NCBI RefSeq assembly: GCF_003958645.1
Contig: NZ_RXLO01000012.1
Span: 51,019 to 115,018, forward strand
Direction: 5' to 3'
Length of the DNA stretch: 64,000 bases
DNA from: Chitinophaga rhizosphaerae
GTDB lineage: Bacteria; Bacteroidota; Bacteroidia; Chitinophagales; Chitinophagaceae
Below the pieces are notes generated by a model. The model ran no database searches, was not told where the DNA came from, and saw only the letters and a list, made by a program, of their open reading frames with translations. This document shows, in pieces, positions 40,474 to 49,732 of this stretch. How positions within the stretch are numbered: position 1 is the first letter of the stretch; the number at the start of each line of letters is the position of its first letter. Position numbers and translations under genes: made by a program.

Positions 40474-40656
40474 ATGAGAAAAAGAAGACGGCATCGCCGG
40501 AAATGGGCGCGCCAGCAGTTGCGGATAAAGATGTTTTCGGAGGAGCTGACCCGCTTCCGGCAACAACTGGGAAAAGCGCAGCGGGAGCGGAACCGGAAGT
40601 TGAATTACCTCGTGGAGCGCATGAACAGGCTCTGGCCCGGGGAATTCGGGTCATGA
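40474..40656 (+). CDS. Small, highly basic hypothetical protein
   Basis: 60 residues, about one third Arg/Lys, predicted as one amphipathic or coiled-coil helix (FSEELTRFRQQLGKAQRERNRKLNYLVERM). GC-rich third positions match real genes nearby, and it fills an otherwise empty divergent gap. It overlaps the 3' end of the following minus-strand gene by 6 bases. A nucleic-acid-binding role is possible from charge alone. It may be spurious. Confidence 0.45.
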   Translation: MRKRRRHRRKWARQQLRIKMFSEELTRFRQQLGKAQRERNRKLNYLVERMNRLWPGEFGS

Positions 40657-41721
40657 AACCCACACCGCCGGTAAGCCCATAAACTTTCCATAACGGTTCG
40701 CGGCCGTGGCCAGCCGCTCCTCCCCGATCGAAATTCCTTCAAAAGGTATATAAACCATTTCCACCCCGTTTTTCCGGATCTCCCGGCGCCAGGTACCCAC
40801 GATCTTCCCCTTCGAAATCACCAGATTCGGCAAAATCCCGTTCGGCGGCGAAAGCACCCCAGCCGGCACCCCATCTGCTACCATCGACCGGTCCGCATAA
40901 CTGATATGATATTCATCGAACCCCGACAGCAACCGCACCTTCGTATCCGGCCTCGCCGCCGTTTCGCCAGGCGTGCGGTAATACGTCTTTTCGCCATATG
41001 AAAAACTTTCGAGCGCACTGCCCGCCTCTTCAAACGCCCGCCGGCAGACGGTAATCGGAAATCCGCACCACCACGAAAAATCTTCCGGCGTGGCCGGGCC
41101 GCGGCTTTTCAAATATCGTATAGCCAACTCCGTTAGTGGGCCGAAAGAAAGTCGATACGGGAAATCGGGCAACCATTCGTCGAGCAGTACGTACGTGAAT
41201 TCCTTTCCCCGGCGCGGGCCGCAGCAGATCACCTGCTCCAGGCCGCCCATGGTGAGGAACTGGTTCATGCGGTGGTCGGAAGTGTCGATCCGTTTTTTAT
41301 CGAGGATGGATTTCAGTTCGTTGCGGGAAAGCGCCTCGCCGTTTTTCAAAACCTCCCGGAAAATTTTGTAGACTTTCGAAAAGGACTCCGCGGTGAGCCC
41401 CAACTTTTTCCACTGGCTGCCGCCCTGGATTTTTACCCGAGGAGCTACGAGCGTCGCCATCCAGCGCACATCCTGCGGATGCACGAAATGCAACGTGCCG
41501 CGGAGATTCGATATGCGGATGATCTCCCGTTTTTCCAGGAGCTTTTCCACGCCATCGTCGGTCAGGTTTTTACACCGCATCCCGAGCGACCACTTCGCCC
41601 CCGCAAAATCCTGCGCTTGCATGGCGCCAATATGCGCAACAACCGATGCCGGCGTTTCGTTGGACGGATTGGCTAAAAACTGTCGCTCGAGGCGGGTGGC
41701 GAGCATGGCGGACGGGTTCAT
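40651..41721 (-). CDS. AlkZ/YcaQ-like winged-helix DNA glycosylase family protein (HTH_42)
   Basis: 356 residues made of tandem winged-helix modules. The N-terminal IGAMQAQDFAGAKWSLGMR carries the Q-x-Q motif that is catalytic in AlkZ/AlkX glycosylases, followed by LRGTLHFVHPQDVRWM. AlkZ enzymes unhook interstrand crosslinks and excise alkylated bases; some protect producers of DNA-damaging natural products. No such cluster is adjacent, so a housekeeping alkylation-repair role is likelier. The C-terminal ends with a conserved GKFMGLPAVWV. Confidence 0.82.
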   Translation of the reverse strand: MNPSAMLATRLERQFLANPSNETPASVVAHIGAMQAQDFAGAKWSLGMRCKNLTDDGVEKLLEKREIIRISNLRGTLHFVHPQDVRWMATLVAPRVKIQGGSQWKKLGLTAESFSKVYKIFREVLKNGEALSRNELKSILDKKRIDTSDHRMNQFLTMGGLEQVICCGPRRGKEFTYVLLDEWLPDFPYRLSFGPLTELAIRYLKSRGPATPEDFSWWCGFPITVCRRAFEEAGSALESFSYGEKTYYRTPGETAARPDTKVRLLSGFDEYHISYADRSMVADGVPAGVLSPPNGILPNLVISKGKIVGTWRREIRKNGVEMVYIPFEGISIGEERLATAANRYGKFMGLPAVWVS

Positions 41722-41806
41722 TTTCCGAAAGTAAGAAAATCCTGCATGCGGGTAACGTCGATAAAAAAGTGTCCATAAAAAAAGGCGGCCGGAGCCGCCT
41801 TTAATT

Positions 41807-43216
41807 TCAATCCAGCACGTACGGCCAGCGTTGTGGCCGGGTGAGCGTGGCGTTGGCTTGGTCGTCGTTCTGGAAACGTTCTTTCACCGGGTCCCAGAAA
41901 AGTTTGCGTTGCAGTTTCATGGCGGTGTGGTTGAGCAGGCAAACCGTACAGGCGCGGTGGCCCACTTCGATCGGCGTGATCGGTTGCTGGCGCGAGCGGA
42001 CGGCTGCGAGCCAATTGCCATGATGGTCGAGGCTGTCTACGAACCGGATTTCGTTTTCACCGATGATAGAGGAAAGGATTTTTGGGTCGGAGGCATCGAG
42101 GGCTTTGCTGTTTTTCGCCTGGCCGGCGGGGTCGTTGGCGGTTGCCGAATAATTCCCGCGGGAAACGAAAATCCATCCATCCGAACCTACGAATTTCACA
42201 CCGTTGGGATAGCTGTTGCTGGCGAGCACTTTCACGCCGTCTGCATAAATATTTTCCGACTGGAAAGGACCGTGTACGTTCCAGAGGTTCCCGGCGGCGG
42301 GGAATTCCGCTTTCGCCGAAATTTCGATGGGGCCGGTATATTCGTACCCCAGTCCCCAGTTCACGATATCGAAATGATGCGCGCCCCAGCCGGTGATCAT
42401 ACCCGCGCCGAACTGTTCGCAGCGGAGCCATCCCGGCCGGCTGAAGTCGTTTGTGGGATGCACGCGCTTGAGGGTGTACGGTACAAAAGGAGTTTCTCCG
42501 AGCCAGGCTTCGTAATTCAGTGCTGCGGGAACGGGCATTTCCTTTTCGGGCGTACTCTGGGACGGATCGTCGATGGGCAGGCCTACGTACACGGTATGCA
42601 CTTTCCCGATCCGGCCATTGCGCACCAGTTCGCAGGCTTTTTTGAACTGCGGCATGGAACGTTGCTGGCTGCCGATCTGAAGGATGCGCCCGGCTTTGTG
42701 TACTTCATTACTGAGATACCGGCCTTCCGAAATGGTGAGCGACGCAGGTTTTTGCATGTATACGTCTTTCCCCGCGCGAACCGCCGCCACGGCGGGGATC
42801 ACGTGCCAATGGTCTGGCGTGGAGATGATGACGGCATCGATGTCTTTGTCGGCCAGGAGCTCCTGGTAATTGTGATAGGCTTTGACGCTGTTGTCTGCCT
42901 TCCCGGTTTTTTTGGTGTAATAATCGTTGACGAGTTTTTGCGCGCTGCCGAGGCGTTTGCTGTCGAGGTCGCAAACGGCGATGATGCGGGCGGCATCGTG
43001 TTTCCAGACGCCGGGCATATCGTGTTCACGGGAGATGCGCCCGTTGCCGATGGCGCCTACGTTGATGCGGTTACTGGGTGCCAGTGGCCCGCTGATCACG
43101 TGTGCCGGAACGATCATCGGGATGTGGGCGAGGGCCACGGTGCCGGCAGCGCCGGTGATTGCGTTTTTGAGGAAGTTCCGGCGCGATCCGCCGCCGGCGT
43201 TGTTTTTGGGTCGCAT
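41807..43216 (-). CDS. Tat-exported Gfo/Idh/MocA family oxidoreductase
   Basis: 469 residues. The N-terminus SRRNFLKNAITGAAG is a twin-arginine signal. The Rossmann fold (VGAIGNGRISREHD), the DKDIDAVIISTPDHWHVIP stretch and the conserved EKPAS-equivalent MQKPAS follow. These proteins oxidise or reduce sugars with NAD(P), often tightly bound, in the periplasm. It is the last gene of the ThuA operon, 21 bases after the SDR gene, suggesting joint action on an oxidised (3-keto-type) sugar derivative; this is inference. Confidence 0.92.
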   Translation of the reverse strand: MRPKNNAGGGSRRNFLKNAITGAAGTVALAHIPMIVPAHVISGPLAPSNRINVGAIGNGRISREHDMPGVWKHDAARIIAVCDLDSKRLGSAQKLVNDYYTKKTGKADNSVKAYHNYQELLADKDIDAVIISTPDHWHVIPAVAAVRAGKDVYMQKPASLTISEGRYLSNEVHKAGRILQIGSQQRSMPQFKKACELVRNGRIGKVHTVYVGLPIDDPSQSTPEKEMPVPAALNYEAWLGETPFVPYTLKRVHPTNDFSRPGWLRCEQFGAGMITGWGAHHFDIVNWGLGYEYTGPIEISAKAEFPAAGNLWNVHGPFQSENIYADGVKVLASNSYPNGVKFVGSDGWIFVSRGNYSATANDPAGQAKNSKALDASDPKILSSIIGENEIRFVDSLDHHGNWLAAVRSRQQPITPIEVGHRACTVCLLNHTAMKLQRKLFWDPVKERFQNDDQANATLTRPQRWPYVLD

Positions 43217-43237
43217 GTGGAATATGATTGAGGGTGA

Positions 43238-43999
43238 TCAGAATCCGATGGAATTGCCGCCGTCTACAGCCAGGCTGGTCCCGGTGATGAAACCGGCCGC
43301 TGCGGAAGCGAGGAACACGGCGGCGAGCGCCACGTCTTTCGGTTTGCCCAATTGCTGCATGGGCGTGCGCCCCAGCACACGGTTCTTCCGGTCGGGGTCG
43401 TTGTTCAATGCTTTGGCCGACATGTCTGTCTCGATAAAACCCGGTGCGATGCAATTGATCCGTACGCCCCGGGCCGACCATTCCACCGCCATCGCCTTCG
43501 TCATCCCTTCCACCGCAGCTTTGGCGGCCGTGTAAGCGATCACTTTCGGGATGCCGTACTTCGCGGCCATGGAACTGATCATGATGATACTGCCCGACCG
43601 CCGCTCCGTCATCCGTCTCGCCGCCTCGCGCGACAGTGCGAAAACGGCCTGAAGGTTGGTGCGGAGCACGGTTTCGAATTCGGTATCGGTGACATCGAGC
43701 GCATCTTTTTTGAGATGGATGCCGGCGTTGTTGACGAGCACATCCAGCGGGCCGTACGCCGATTCTATCCCGTCTACCAGGTCGGGGATCACGTCGAGCT
43801 GCGCGAGGTCGCAAACGATGGTGCGCACATTTCCGCCGATACCGGCAGCGGCGGCATCGAGCACATCGGCACGCCGCCCGGCGATGATCACTTCGGCGCC
43901 ATATTCGGCGAAGGCACTGGCCACGGCCAGCCCCAGGCCGGAGCCGCCGCCCGTTATCAAGGCTCTTTTTCCTGACAGATCGAAGTCGTGCATGGTCAT
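43238..43999 (-). CDS. Short-chain dehydrogenase/reductase
   Basis: 253 residues, classical SDR. Cofactor loop TGGGSGLG near residue 17, NNAG (residues ~90-93), catalytic Ser in MISSMAAKYG and YxxxK in YTAAKAAVEG; the C-terminal VDGGNS. Resembles gluconate/glucose-type dehydrogenases. Its start overlaps the stop of the upstream oxidoreductase by one base (TAATG), so the two are coupled. An in-frame ATG two codons later is an alternative start. Confidence 0.93.
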   Translation of the reverse strand: MTMHDFDLSGKRALITGGGSGLGLAVASAFAEYGAEVIIAGRRADVLDAAAAGIGGNVRTIVCDLAQLDVIPDLVDGIESAYGPLDVLVNNAGIHLKKDALDVTDTEFETVLRTNLQAVFALSREAARRMTERRSGSIIMISSMAAKYGIPKVIAYTAAKAAVEGMTKAMAVEWSARGVRINCIAPGFIETDMSAKALNNDPDRKNRVLGRTPMQQLGKPKDVALAAVFLASAAAGFITGTSLAVDGGNSIGF

Positions 44000-45384
44000 T
44001 ATTTGGTGATCTCTTTGGCCATCGCCTGACCGGCGGTGGTCACGTAATATTTTGCGATCATGTTTTTCACTTCCCAGGCGGGAACGGCGCCGGCTTTGAG
44101 GAAACCGAGATAGCGCTGGAGCACTTCGGCAAAATGCGCTTCGTGGCCGGTTTTCAATTCCTGCGGTATAGCGATGTGGAACTGCTTGCCCCGCGCTTCC
44201 ACGGAAATACCGGGATACTTCGCGGAAAGGCGCTTCACGGCCGCGTCCAGCGTTGCGGCGAACCCGGTATCTGCGGCTACGGGCTCTACGAACAGCTCGG
44301 GCTTCCAGGATTCTTCCGCGCCCTGGCGAATAACGATGTTACTGCGGCTCCCCCGCGCAATGGCGAAATGCGTATCGCCCCCGCCCGCAGGCGCTTCGAA
44401 ATTCCACAGTGCCGACAGGCGGACGTGGAACCCTTTCACGGTATAGTCCACCGTGCCATTTGCGGCGATGCCGGCCACGGAATCTTTTACGTATGCCTGC
44501 AGAAAATCGGGGAATGCATCGGCGCCAGTGATGGTGGAGAACTGCGCGAGCGTCAGCGGCGTTTTCCATTTCACGGCTTTATTCAACTGGATATCTTTCG
44601 TATAGTCGAGCGCGGTAGTGTCGAACAGCATCCAGTGGGTGAGGTCCACGAGATGGGTGTTCACGTCTACGAGGGCATCGCCCTGTTGCGAGGGGTCGAA
44701 GAACCAGGTGGGCCGGCGGAGCGGCTTGCCAGATACCATTTTATAGAAATGGTGAATGCTTTCGATTTCGATGGCCGGTTTTTCCGGGGTGCCGGGCTGC
44801 ATGTCCCCGAACACGGAAGCATCGCGGAGCAGTTCTTTCTGGAGGATGTTCGTGATCTCGGAACGTTCGGTCATGATATCGTACAGCAGCACTTTGGCGG
44901 CGTCGGCATCGGCGAAGCTTTTCCGCAGCGATGTGAAGTCGGCTTCGGTAATGGCCATGGGCTTATCTGCCAGCACGTGCATCCCTGCCTGAACGGCCGC
45001 GTCGATGTAACGGGTTTTATCGTGGTTATTGCCGGCGAGCACCACAACGGAACCTTTGCGCTCGGATTTCAGTTTTTCCAGCCAGTCGGCCCCGGTGTAA
45101 ACGTCTTCTTTCCAATGCGTGGGGTCGGCCGGCCGTTCGTTATACTGTTTGATGAGATTGAGGTGGGCTTCCAGCTCGGGGCCTTTCGGTGCATAGACGT
45201 GCACGATGCTGTCGATTCCCGGCGTGGCGGTTTTTTGCACGAGCGCGGCGTGGAAGTGGCCGGGCGCGAGGGTGATCAGGTGAACCATATCTTGCGCTTC
45301 TTTCGGTTGTCCGGGCTGGCAGGCTGCCATGAGCAGCGAGGCGCCCAGCAGGTAACTGTAACGGTATTGTTTCATGTTGATCAT
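43999..45384 (-). CDS. Lipoprotein Gfo/Idh-type oxidoreductase with specialised C-terminal domain
   Basis: 461 residues (or 458 from the ATG at 45373-45375). A lipobox LLMAAC gives a lipid-anchored periplasmic protein. The Rossmann-type N-terminal half contains KGSVVVLAGNNHDK and HVLADKPMAIT, where the Lys of (E/D)KP is the usual catalytic or cofactor residue of this superfamily. The C-terminal half matches the putative oxidoreductase C-terminal domain found beside ThuA genes. One base separates it from thuA upstream. Confidence 0.88.
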   Translation of the reverse strand: MINMKQYRYSYLLGASLLMAACQPGQPKEAQDMVHLITLAPGHFHAALVQKTATPGIDSIVHVYAPKGPELEAHLNLIKQYNERPADPTHWKEDVYTGADWLEKLKSERKGSVVVLAGNNHDKTRYIDAAVQAGMHVLADKPMAITEADFTSLRKSFADADAAKVLLYDIMTERSEITNILQKELLRDASVFGDMQPGTPEKPAIEIESIHHFYKMVSGKPLRRPTWFFDPSQQGDALVDVNTHLVDLTHWMLFDTTALDYTKDIQLNKAVKWKTPLTLAQFSTITGADAFPDFLQAYVKDSVAGIAANGTVDYTVKGFHVRLSALWNFEAPAGGGDTHFAIARGSRSNIVIRQGAEESWKPELFVEPVAADTGFAATLDAAVKRLSAKYPGISVEARGKQFHIAIPQELKTGHEAHFAEVLQRYLGFLKAGAVPAWEVKNMIAKYYVTTAGQAMAKEITK

Positions 45385-45385
45385 A

Positions 45386-46246
45386 TTAACGTTGATAATC
45401 GACCGGTGTTTCGGGCGATGTGGCGTATGCCTTGGACGGGTTGCGCCGGGCGGTTTGGCCGACCAGCCAGTGGAGCCCCTGGTAAAGATGGTTCACGAAA
45501 ACGGGATCGGTGTAATCGCGCTTGTGATGCCCGAGCGAAGTGAACCAAACGAATCCGCCGTCGAAGTACTGGTACCAGGCGGCGGGGTAATAATTCCCGA
45601 ACGAGCCCTGGTTTTTCGTGAGCACGGTATCGTTGACGTCGCGTAAACTTTTGACATCGTGGGCCAGGATGGGATGGATGCCACCGTAGAGTTCCTTCGA
45701 GAAATAGCATTCGTCTTCGCGGACCCAAACCTTCGGCACGTCTTTCAGCGACGGATGAGAAGGGTTTACCGCCACGAGACGGAACTGCTGGTATTTGGCG
45801 TGCCAGGCAAAGGTGCCGCCGATCATCCGTTTGAACCAATCCCATTTCCGTTCCGTGCCGATGGCGGAATGCACGCCCATGAAACCGCCGCCCGACTGAA
45901 TGTACCGCATGAGCGCCACTTTCTGGGCGTCGGTGTCGAACACGTCGTTATTGGTGGAGGTAAAAACGAGTGCGTCGTATTGGGCGAGGCGGGATTCGGA
46001 GAACACGGAAGCATCGTCGGTCACATCCACGGCGAAGCCATGATCTGCGCCCATTTTTTTGAATGCGGCGGCCGCCTCGGGGATATTGTCGTGGACGAAT
46101 CCTTTCCCGTTTTTGGTGAAAACGAGCACTTTCTTTTGCTTCCAGTTCACGGTGCCTTGCGGGGCGCGTTGGGATGCGCAGGCAGTGAGGAGGAACAGGC
46201 AGCTTATCAACAAAATCCCCCGGGCAGGGAAGCGCTTAACATTCAT
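45386..46246 (-). CDS. ThuA-like lipoprotein (trehalose-utilisation family)
   Basis: 286 residues with lipobox LLTAC. The ThuA fold (a class I glutamine amidotransferase-like fold) is shown by KKVLVFTKNGKGFVHDNI, DALVFTSTNNDVF and GGGFMGVHSAIGTE, plus SLGHHKRDY near the C-terminus. Family members participate in oxidation of disaccharides such as trehalose or of 3-keto sugars; the catalytic step is not settled. First gene of a four-gene operon with three oxidoreductases. An 18-bp inverted repeat precedes it. Confidence 0.9.
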   Translation of the reverse strand: MNVKRFPARGILLISCLFLLTACASQRAPQGTVNWKQKKVLVFTKNGKGFVHDNIPEAAAAFKKMGADHGFAVDVTDDASVFSESRLAQYDALVFTSTNNDVFDTDAQKVALMRYIQSGGGFMGVHSAIGTERKWDWFKRMIGGTFAWHAKYQQFRLVAVNPSHPSLKDVPKVWVREDECYFSKELYGGIHPILAHDVKSLRDVNDTVLTKNQGSFGNYYPAAWYQYFDGGFVWFTSLGHHKRDYTDPVFVNHLYQGLHWLVGQTARRNPSKAYATSPETPVDYQR

Positions 46247-46289
46247 AAGAGATTGATTGACTGTGGAATTGACGTAGGGCGATGCCCCT

Positions 46290-46307
46290 TTGCCTAAAAG
46301 TAGGCAA
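46290..46307. promoter_or_regulatory. Inverted repeat upstream of the ThuA operon, candidate operator
   Basis: TTGCCTA-AAAG-TAGGCAA, perfect 7-bp arms with a 4-base spacer, centred about 52 bases before the thuA start. No regulator gene is adjacent. Confidence 0.45.
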
Positions 46308-46407
46308 CCGTTCGGGGCTTTCCAACCCGAAGTACCCTTTTACCGCCGGAAAGCCCGTTTACAACGTTTGAAGGAGGGACGAGCGGCAGTCGTCAAATGT
46401 GTGAAGG

Positions 46408-47160
46408 TTAACTTGGCTTTTGTGAAGCTTCCGGATTTTTATTTCGCAGAAAATAATCGAGCAACATGCCCAGCTGGATATTGGTGATGATATCGTAATT
46501 GAAAAAGACGGGATTGAAATACCACCTTCCCAGTCGGAACAGCCGTTTACCGTTTCCCGTATGGAAAACGATCCAGGCCAGGCGGAAAACCACTAGTTGC
46601 ACGGCGATGTACAATATCATGGGAATGCCCGAGGCTGCCCAGGATTCACCGAACATCCATCCGCAAATCCAACGGAACAACAGGTACACGACTAACGGAA
46701 CAAAGAACAACGCTATACTGCGGTTGAATTCGAAGTAGGTGAACTGTTCTTCGAACTTCTTCTGCGCGGACGGATTGTCGTGGATGGTTTTGGTGAGGTA
46801 AAAACTCAGTTCAGGTATCAAATCCAACGGTGGCGCCGGCGTTTTCTCCCTGATATCGGCGCGTGGGATCGAGGCATTGGCCAGTTCCGTGATCAGGGGA
46901 GCAAGGCGGGAATGCTGCATCGCCTCTTTCCTGGGAAGGCTGGTCAATACGAAAATATGCCCGAGAAAATCCATCACTACTCCTGTGAGCACTGAAACCG
47001 GGATAACGATCGCGATGGAGGTGACCAGGCTTTCGGAGAAAATGTCAGGAACAATGCCATTGAGGTAAAGGGCGATGACGATAAGGATGTTTAGAAAAAG
47101 ACCGGGCCAGAAATGCCGTTGGAACTCTCCTCCAAGTATACCGTTTACAAGCGATTCCAT
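46408..47160 (-). CDS. Hypothetical multi-pass membrane protein, last gene of a three-gene cassette
   Basis: 250 residues with about five membrane segments (near residues 20-35, 45-70, 145-165, 172-195). Cytoplasmic segments are rich in Arg/Lys; no transporter or enzyme motif is evident. It begins 12 bases after the serine-hydrolase gene, so it is probably co-transcribed with it. Function unknown. Confidence 0.75.
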   Translation of the reverse strand: MESLVNGILGGEFQRHFWPGLFLNILIVIALYLNGIVPDIFSESLVTSIAIVIPVSVLTGVVMDFLGHIFVLTSLPRKEAMQHSRLAPLITELANASIPRADIREKTPAPPLDLIPELSFYLTKTIHDNPSAQKKFEEQFTYFEFNRSIALFFVPLVVYLLFRWICGWMFGESWAASGIPMILYIAVQLVVFRLAWIVFHTGNGKRLFRLGRWYFNPVFFNYDIITNIQLGMLLDYFLRNKNPEASQKPS

Positions 47161-47172
47161 ATTCAGGGATGT

Positions 47173-48105
47173 TTATTGCCGTGGAAAAATCTGCGTAGCG
47201 AGTAATCCTATATTCGAAAAGAACTGCCGGGCTCGGGCATGGTCTTCGGATGTACTGTCGGAAAACCGGGCGCCCTCCTGCTGTATCATCGTAGCCATGA
47301 TCAACGGGTGTCCGCCATGCTCGATCATGCAGGAGTCATAGAATACTGTATTGCCGGAAGCCGATTTTTCCGCCAGTACTTTTTCATCCCCCAACAACAG
47401 GCTCAGCCGCTTCTTGCTTTCGTATCGCGCGGCACGGAGGTAATAACGGAATCCACTGCCGTTCCGGGAAAGCACCCCCAGGGCGATTTTCCGCTGAACC
47501 GGTGAAAACAGCAGATCGGTTAAACGGAAAGTATGCGTCGCTTCCGCCAGTATTTTGGCGCAAAAGCCGGCGACGCCGGGATGGACGGGAGAAGGAAACC
47601 CCGTAGAAACGAGCCGATAGAACAACGCAACGTCGTCTGCGGAAGTTTCGTTGATACCCGCTGCAGATTCTGCGGGGGAGGGCATCATGGGCACGCGGAT
47701 AGCCGTGCTTTTTGCACTGGTCGCATCGATAAATCGTTGTACCGCATCCACGGTCAGCAGGCCCAGGATTTTATTGGTGGCGGTGTTGTCGGACCAACCC
47801 GCCATGAGCCATAAAAGTTCGCTGATGGTAAACGACGGGCCGCCGTTGGTGTATTTAAGGATTCCAGAACCCTGAACGATATCTTTCGACCCGATAGCCA
47901 AGCGGGTGCTGGCCTGCAATCGATTTTGCAGTAAAGCGTCGGCCGCGGCGCCCAGGATGAACAGCTTGATGAAACTGGCCGCAGGCAATTTTCTTTCGCT
48001 TTCGTACCGGAATGTGTCATCCCTGCCAGCGATATTGATCGCGACGTTCGCAGTTCGATCCTGCAAATAATTTTGAATAAGCTGATCAATGGCCGACTGT
48101 TCCAT
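47173..48105 (-). CDS. Class A beta-lactamase-like serine hydrolase without signal peptide
   Basis: 310 residues with the penicillin-recognising fold motifs: SFIK (S-x-x-K, residues ~44-47), WSDN (SDN loop, ~103) and a KSASG stretch where KTG is expected. Family length is normal, but there is no export signal, so it looks cytoplasmic. This makes beta-lactam resistance unlikely; the fold also serves esterases and amide-forming enzymes. It overlaps the upstream 48086 gene by 20 bases and shares an operon with a membrane protein of unknown function. Confidence 0.85.
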   Translation of the reverse strand: MEQSAIDQLIQNYLQDRTANVAINIAGRDDTFRYESERKLPAASFIKLFILGAAADALLQNRLQASTRLAIGSKDIVQGSGILKYTNGGPSFTISELLWLMAGWSDNTATNKILGLLTVDAVQRFIDATSAKSTAIRVPMMPSPAESAAGINETSADDVALFYRLVSTGFPSPVHPGVAGFCAKILAEATHTFRLTDLLFSPVQRKIALGVLSRNGSGFRYYLRAARYESKKRLSLLLGDEKVLAEKSASGNTVFYDSCMIEHGGHPLIMATMIQQEGARFSDSTSEDHARARQFFSNIGLLATQIFPRQ

Positions 48106-49462
48106 GTGATGCGTAATGATTCATTTGGCTTAACATTTCTTCGACAGACAGGTCCGGATAAAAAGCCACGTGTGACGGATGGCCTGCGCTGGCGGCTGTA
48201 TACAGGTCGATCCCCTTCGCCGATAAATCCGTCGAAGGAAATTCGGCTGGAAGGGCAGATGAAACAACGAGTGTTTTCAAGATACGCATAACGGCAAAAT
48301 AAAACGCCGGCCGGGGATGAAATAGCTGGAATTGGGCCTCTCCTCCCCTTAATGGAAGTTGCCGGCCGACTGCGGAATTGTACGCTTCTGCGGCCAGTTG
48401 CCAGATGTGATCGGCGGCGTTGGTTAGCCGGCCGGGATCGGCTTCGGTGAAAAAGCCGTCGAGCATATTTCTGATGAAATCGGCGCCCCGCAGCATCTGG
48501 AAGGTGTAACCGCTTTCCGGCCAGGAAACCGCGGGAAGGAAAAAGTATATCCATTGATGTATTGCAGACACCAGGTTACGGAGCACCTCCCATCCATGCC
48601 GGCCCGGAAGGATATCGTCCAGGAAGGCGGCCGTGTCTACGTCGGAGAAGAAAAGCGGGTGCAATAGGTCGTTGCGCATGCTCCAGTTATCGGGACTGCC
48701 GGAAAAGCGGTACAGTCGGGCGGACGTGCTGAATTGCCGCAGCAGTTTGCCGGCATGGCGGGCCAGAGAGGATATGATCACAACGCGGTGGTCTGGCCTA
48801 TCGAGGGAGAAACCCTCTTCAGACAAGTATTGTTTACACCATGCGGGAATGTCGTCACCGGAAACGGGTAAATGCCAGTGCATAAACAGGTCGAAGGGCG
48901 TGGTTTGCAGCGCGCCCTCCGGCAGGCGGGACACGCTTACGCCCATGCATTCGCCTTCCAGCTGGAGATGGGCGTATTGATAAGCAGTGATGGGCGTATT
49001 GGAGGGTAGGCCGCTCTGTTGCAGCCGCTTGAATATCCGCTGGTCGTTTTGTGCAATACGGTACGTCATGCCGCCGATGGGGGCGGAATGGCTTTGAACG
49101 GATTGCATGGGAAAAGGCGGGAGGTCTGCTGGGTCTACATGCACGATATTCCTTTTGAAAGCGCGTTCCTGCGGCGGCATGGGGTGCGAGCCCGAGGGAA
49201 CGGGCGTCGTGGCCCTTTTGATGCCGGAAAAGGAAATCGTTTCGGGATTGTAGAACCCCGCGCCCTTGATCTTTAGCAAAGCGCCGGTATGGCAATCGGG
49301 ATAGAAAAGGCTTCGCCCCGGCATGGGGTACCACGCTGGCTGGTGCGAGGTTTCCCAGGTAATGATGGATTTTACGACCTGCTGCGTTTGGGCGGCAAAT
49401 CCTTCCGGCCATATTTCATCCTTTTGCAATGCGACAATTTCCAGGCGAGACATGACAATCAT
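48086..49462 (-). CDS. Unrecognised ~458-residue protein, first gene of a cassette
   Basis: 458 residues from the ATG at 49460-49462; 49453 is an alternative and a longer frame to 49507 is less likely. No signal peptide. There is a Gly/Lys patch (LLKIKGAGFYN) followed by a long, His/Trp-rich alpha-helical region. I do not recognise the family. The order of a small beta region with an internal Lys before an alpha-rich half faintly suggests a kinase-like or SelO-like fold, which I do not claim. It overlaps the serine-hydrolase gene by 20 bases. Confidence 0.7.
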   Translation of the reverse strand: MIVMSRLEIVALQKDEIWPEGFAAQTQQVVKSIITWETSHQPAWYPMPGRSLFYPDCHTGALLKIKGAGFYNPETISFSGIKRATTPVPSGSHPMPPQERAFKRNIVHVDPADLPPFPMQSVQSHSAPIGGMTYRIAQNDQRIFKRLQQSGLPSNTPITAYQYAHLQLEGECMGVSVSRLPEGALQTTPFDLFMHWHLPVSGDDIPAWCKQYLSEEGFSLDRPDHRVVIISSLARHAGKLLRQFSTSARLYRFSGSPDNWSMRNDLLHPLFFSDVDTAAFLDDILPGRHGWEVLRNLVSAIHQWIYFFLPAVSWPESGYTFQMLRGADFIRNMLDGFFTEADPGRLTNAADHIWQLAAEAYNSAVGRQLPLRGGEAQFQLFHPRPAFYFAVMRILKTLVVSSALPAEFPSTDLSAKGIDLYTAASAGHPSHVAFYPDLSVEEMLSQMNHYASHGTVGH

Positions 49463-49695
49463 TTTTCGGTGGATAAATGCGTAAGGGACCGTCCGGGATC
49501 GCTGCATTGCGGAATGCTTCGTTCAAACGGGCACAGATCACCTTAAAAAGTCACAGGATTAAATGAGGAAGGTCAAAACTATTACCAGAAAGAGGCGTAA
49601 AAATTAAAATCGGGGGAAAACAAACCGTGAAAAAATTCCGAAGAGGCACAGGTGCCATATAATGAAAATAATAATTGTGGGGAGAAAAAAAAAGG

Positions 49696-49729
49696 AAAAA
49701 AAAGAGACCATCTTTCGATGATCTCTTTT
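49696..49729. terminator. Terminator next to tRNA-Phe
   Basis: AAAAGAGACCATC, loop, GATGATCTCTTTT, a stem with one mismatch and T-runs on both strands. It ends the tRNA transcript on the minus strand. Bases 49508-49695 hold nothing recognisable. Confidence 0.75.
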
Positions 49730-49732
49730 CCG

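Noticed and set aside
47173..48105. Beta-lactam resistance gene
   Set aside because: The fold motifs are there, but there is no export signal and KTG is replaced by KSASG, so resistance is not supported.
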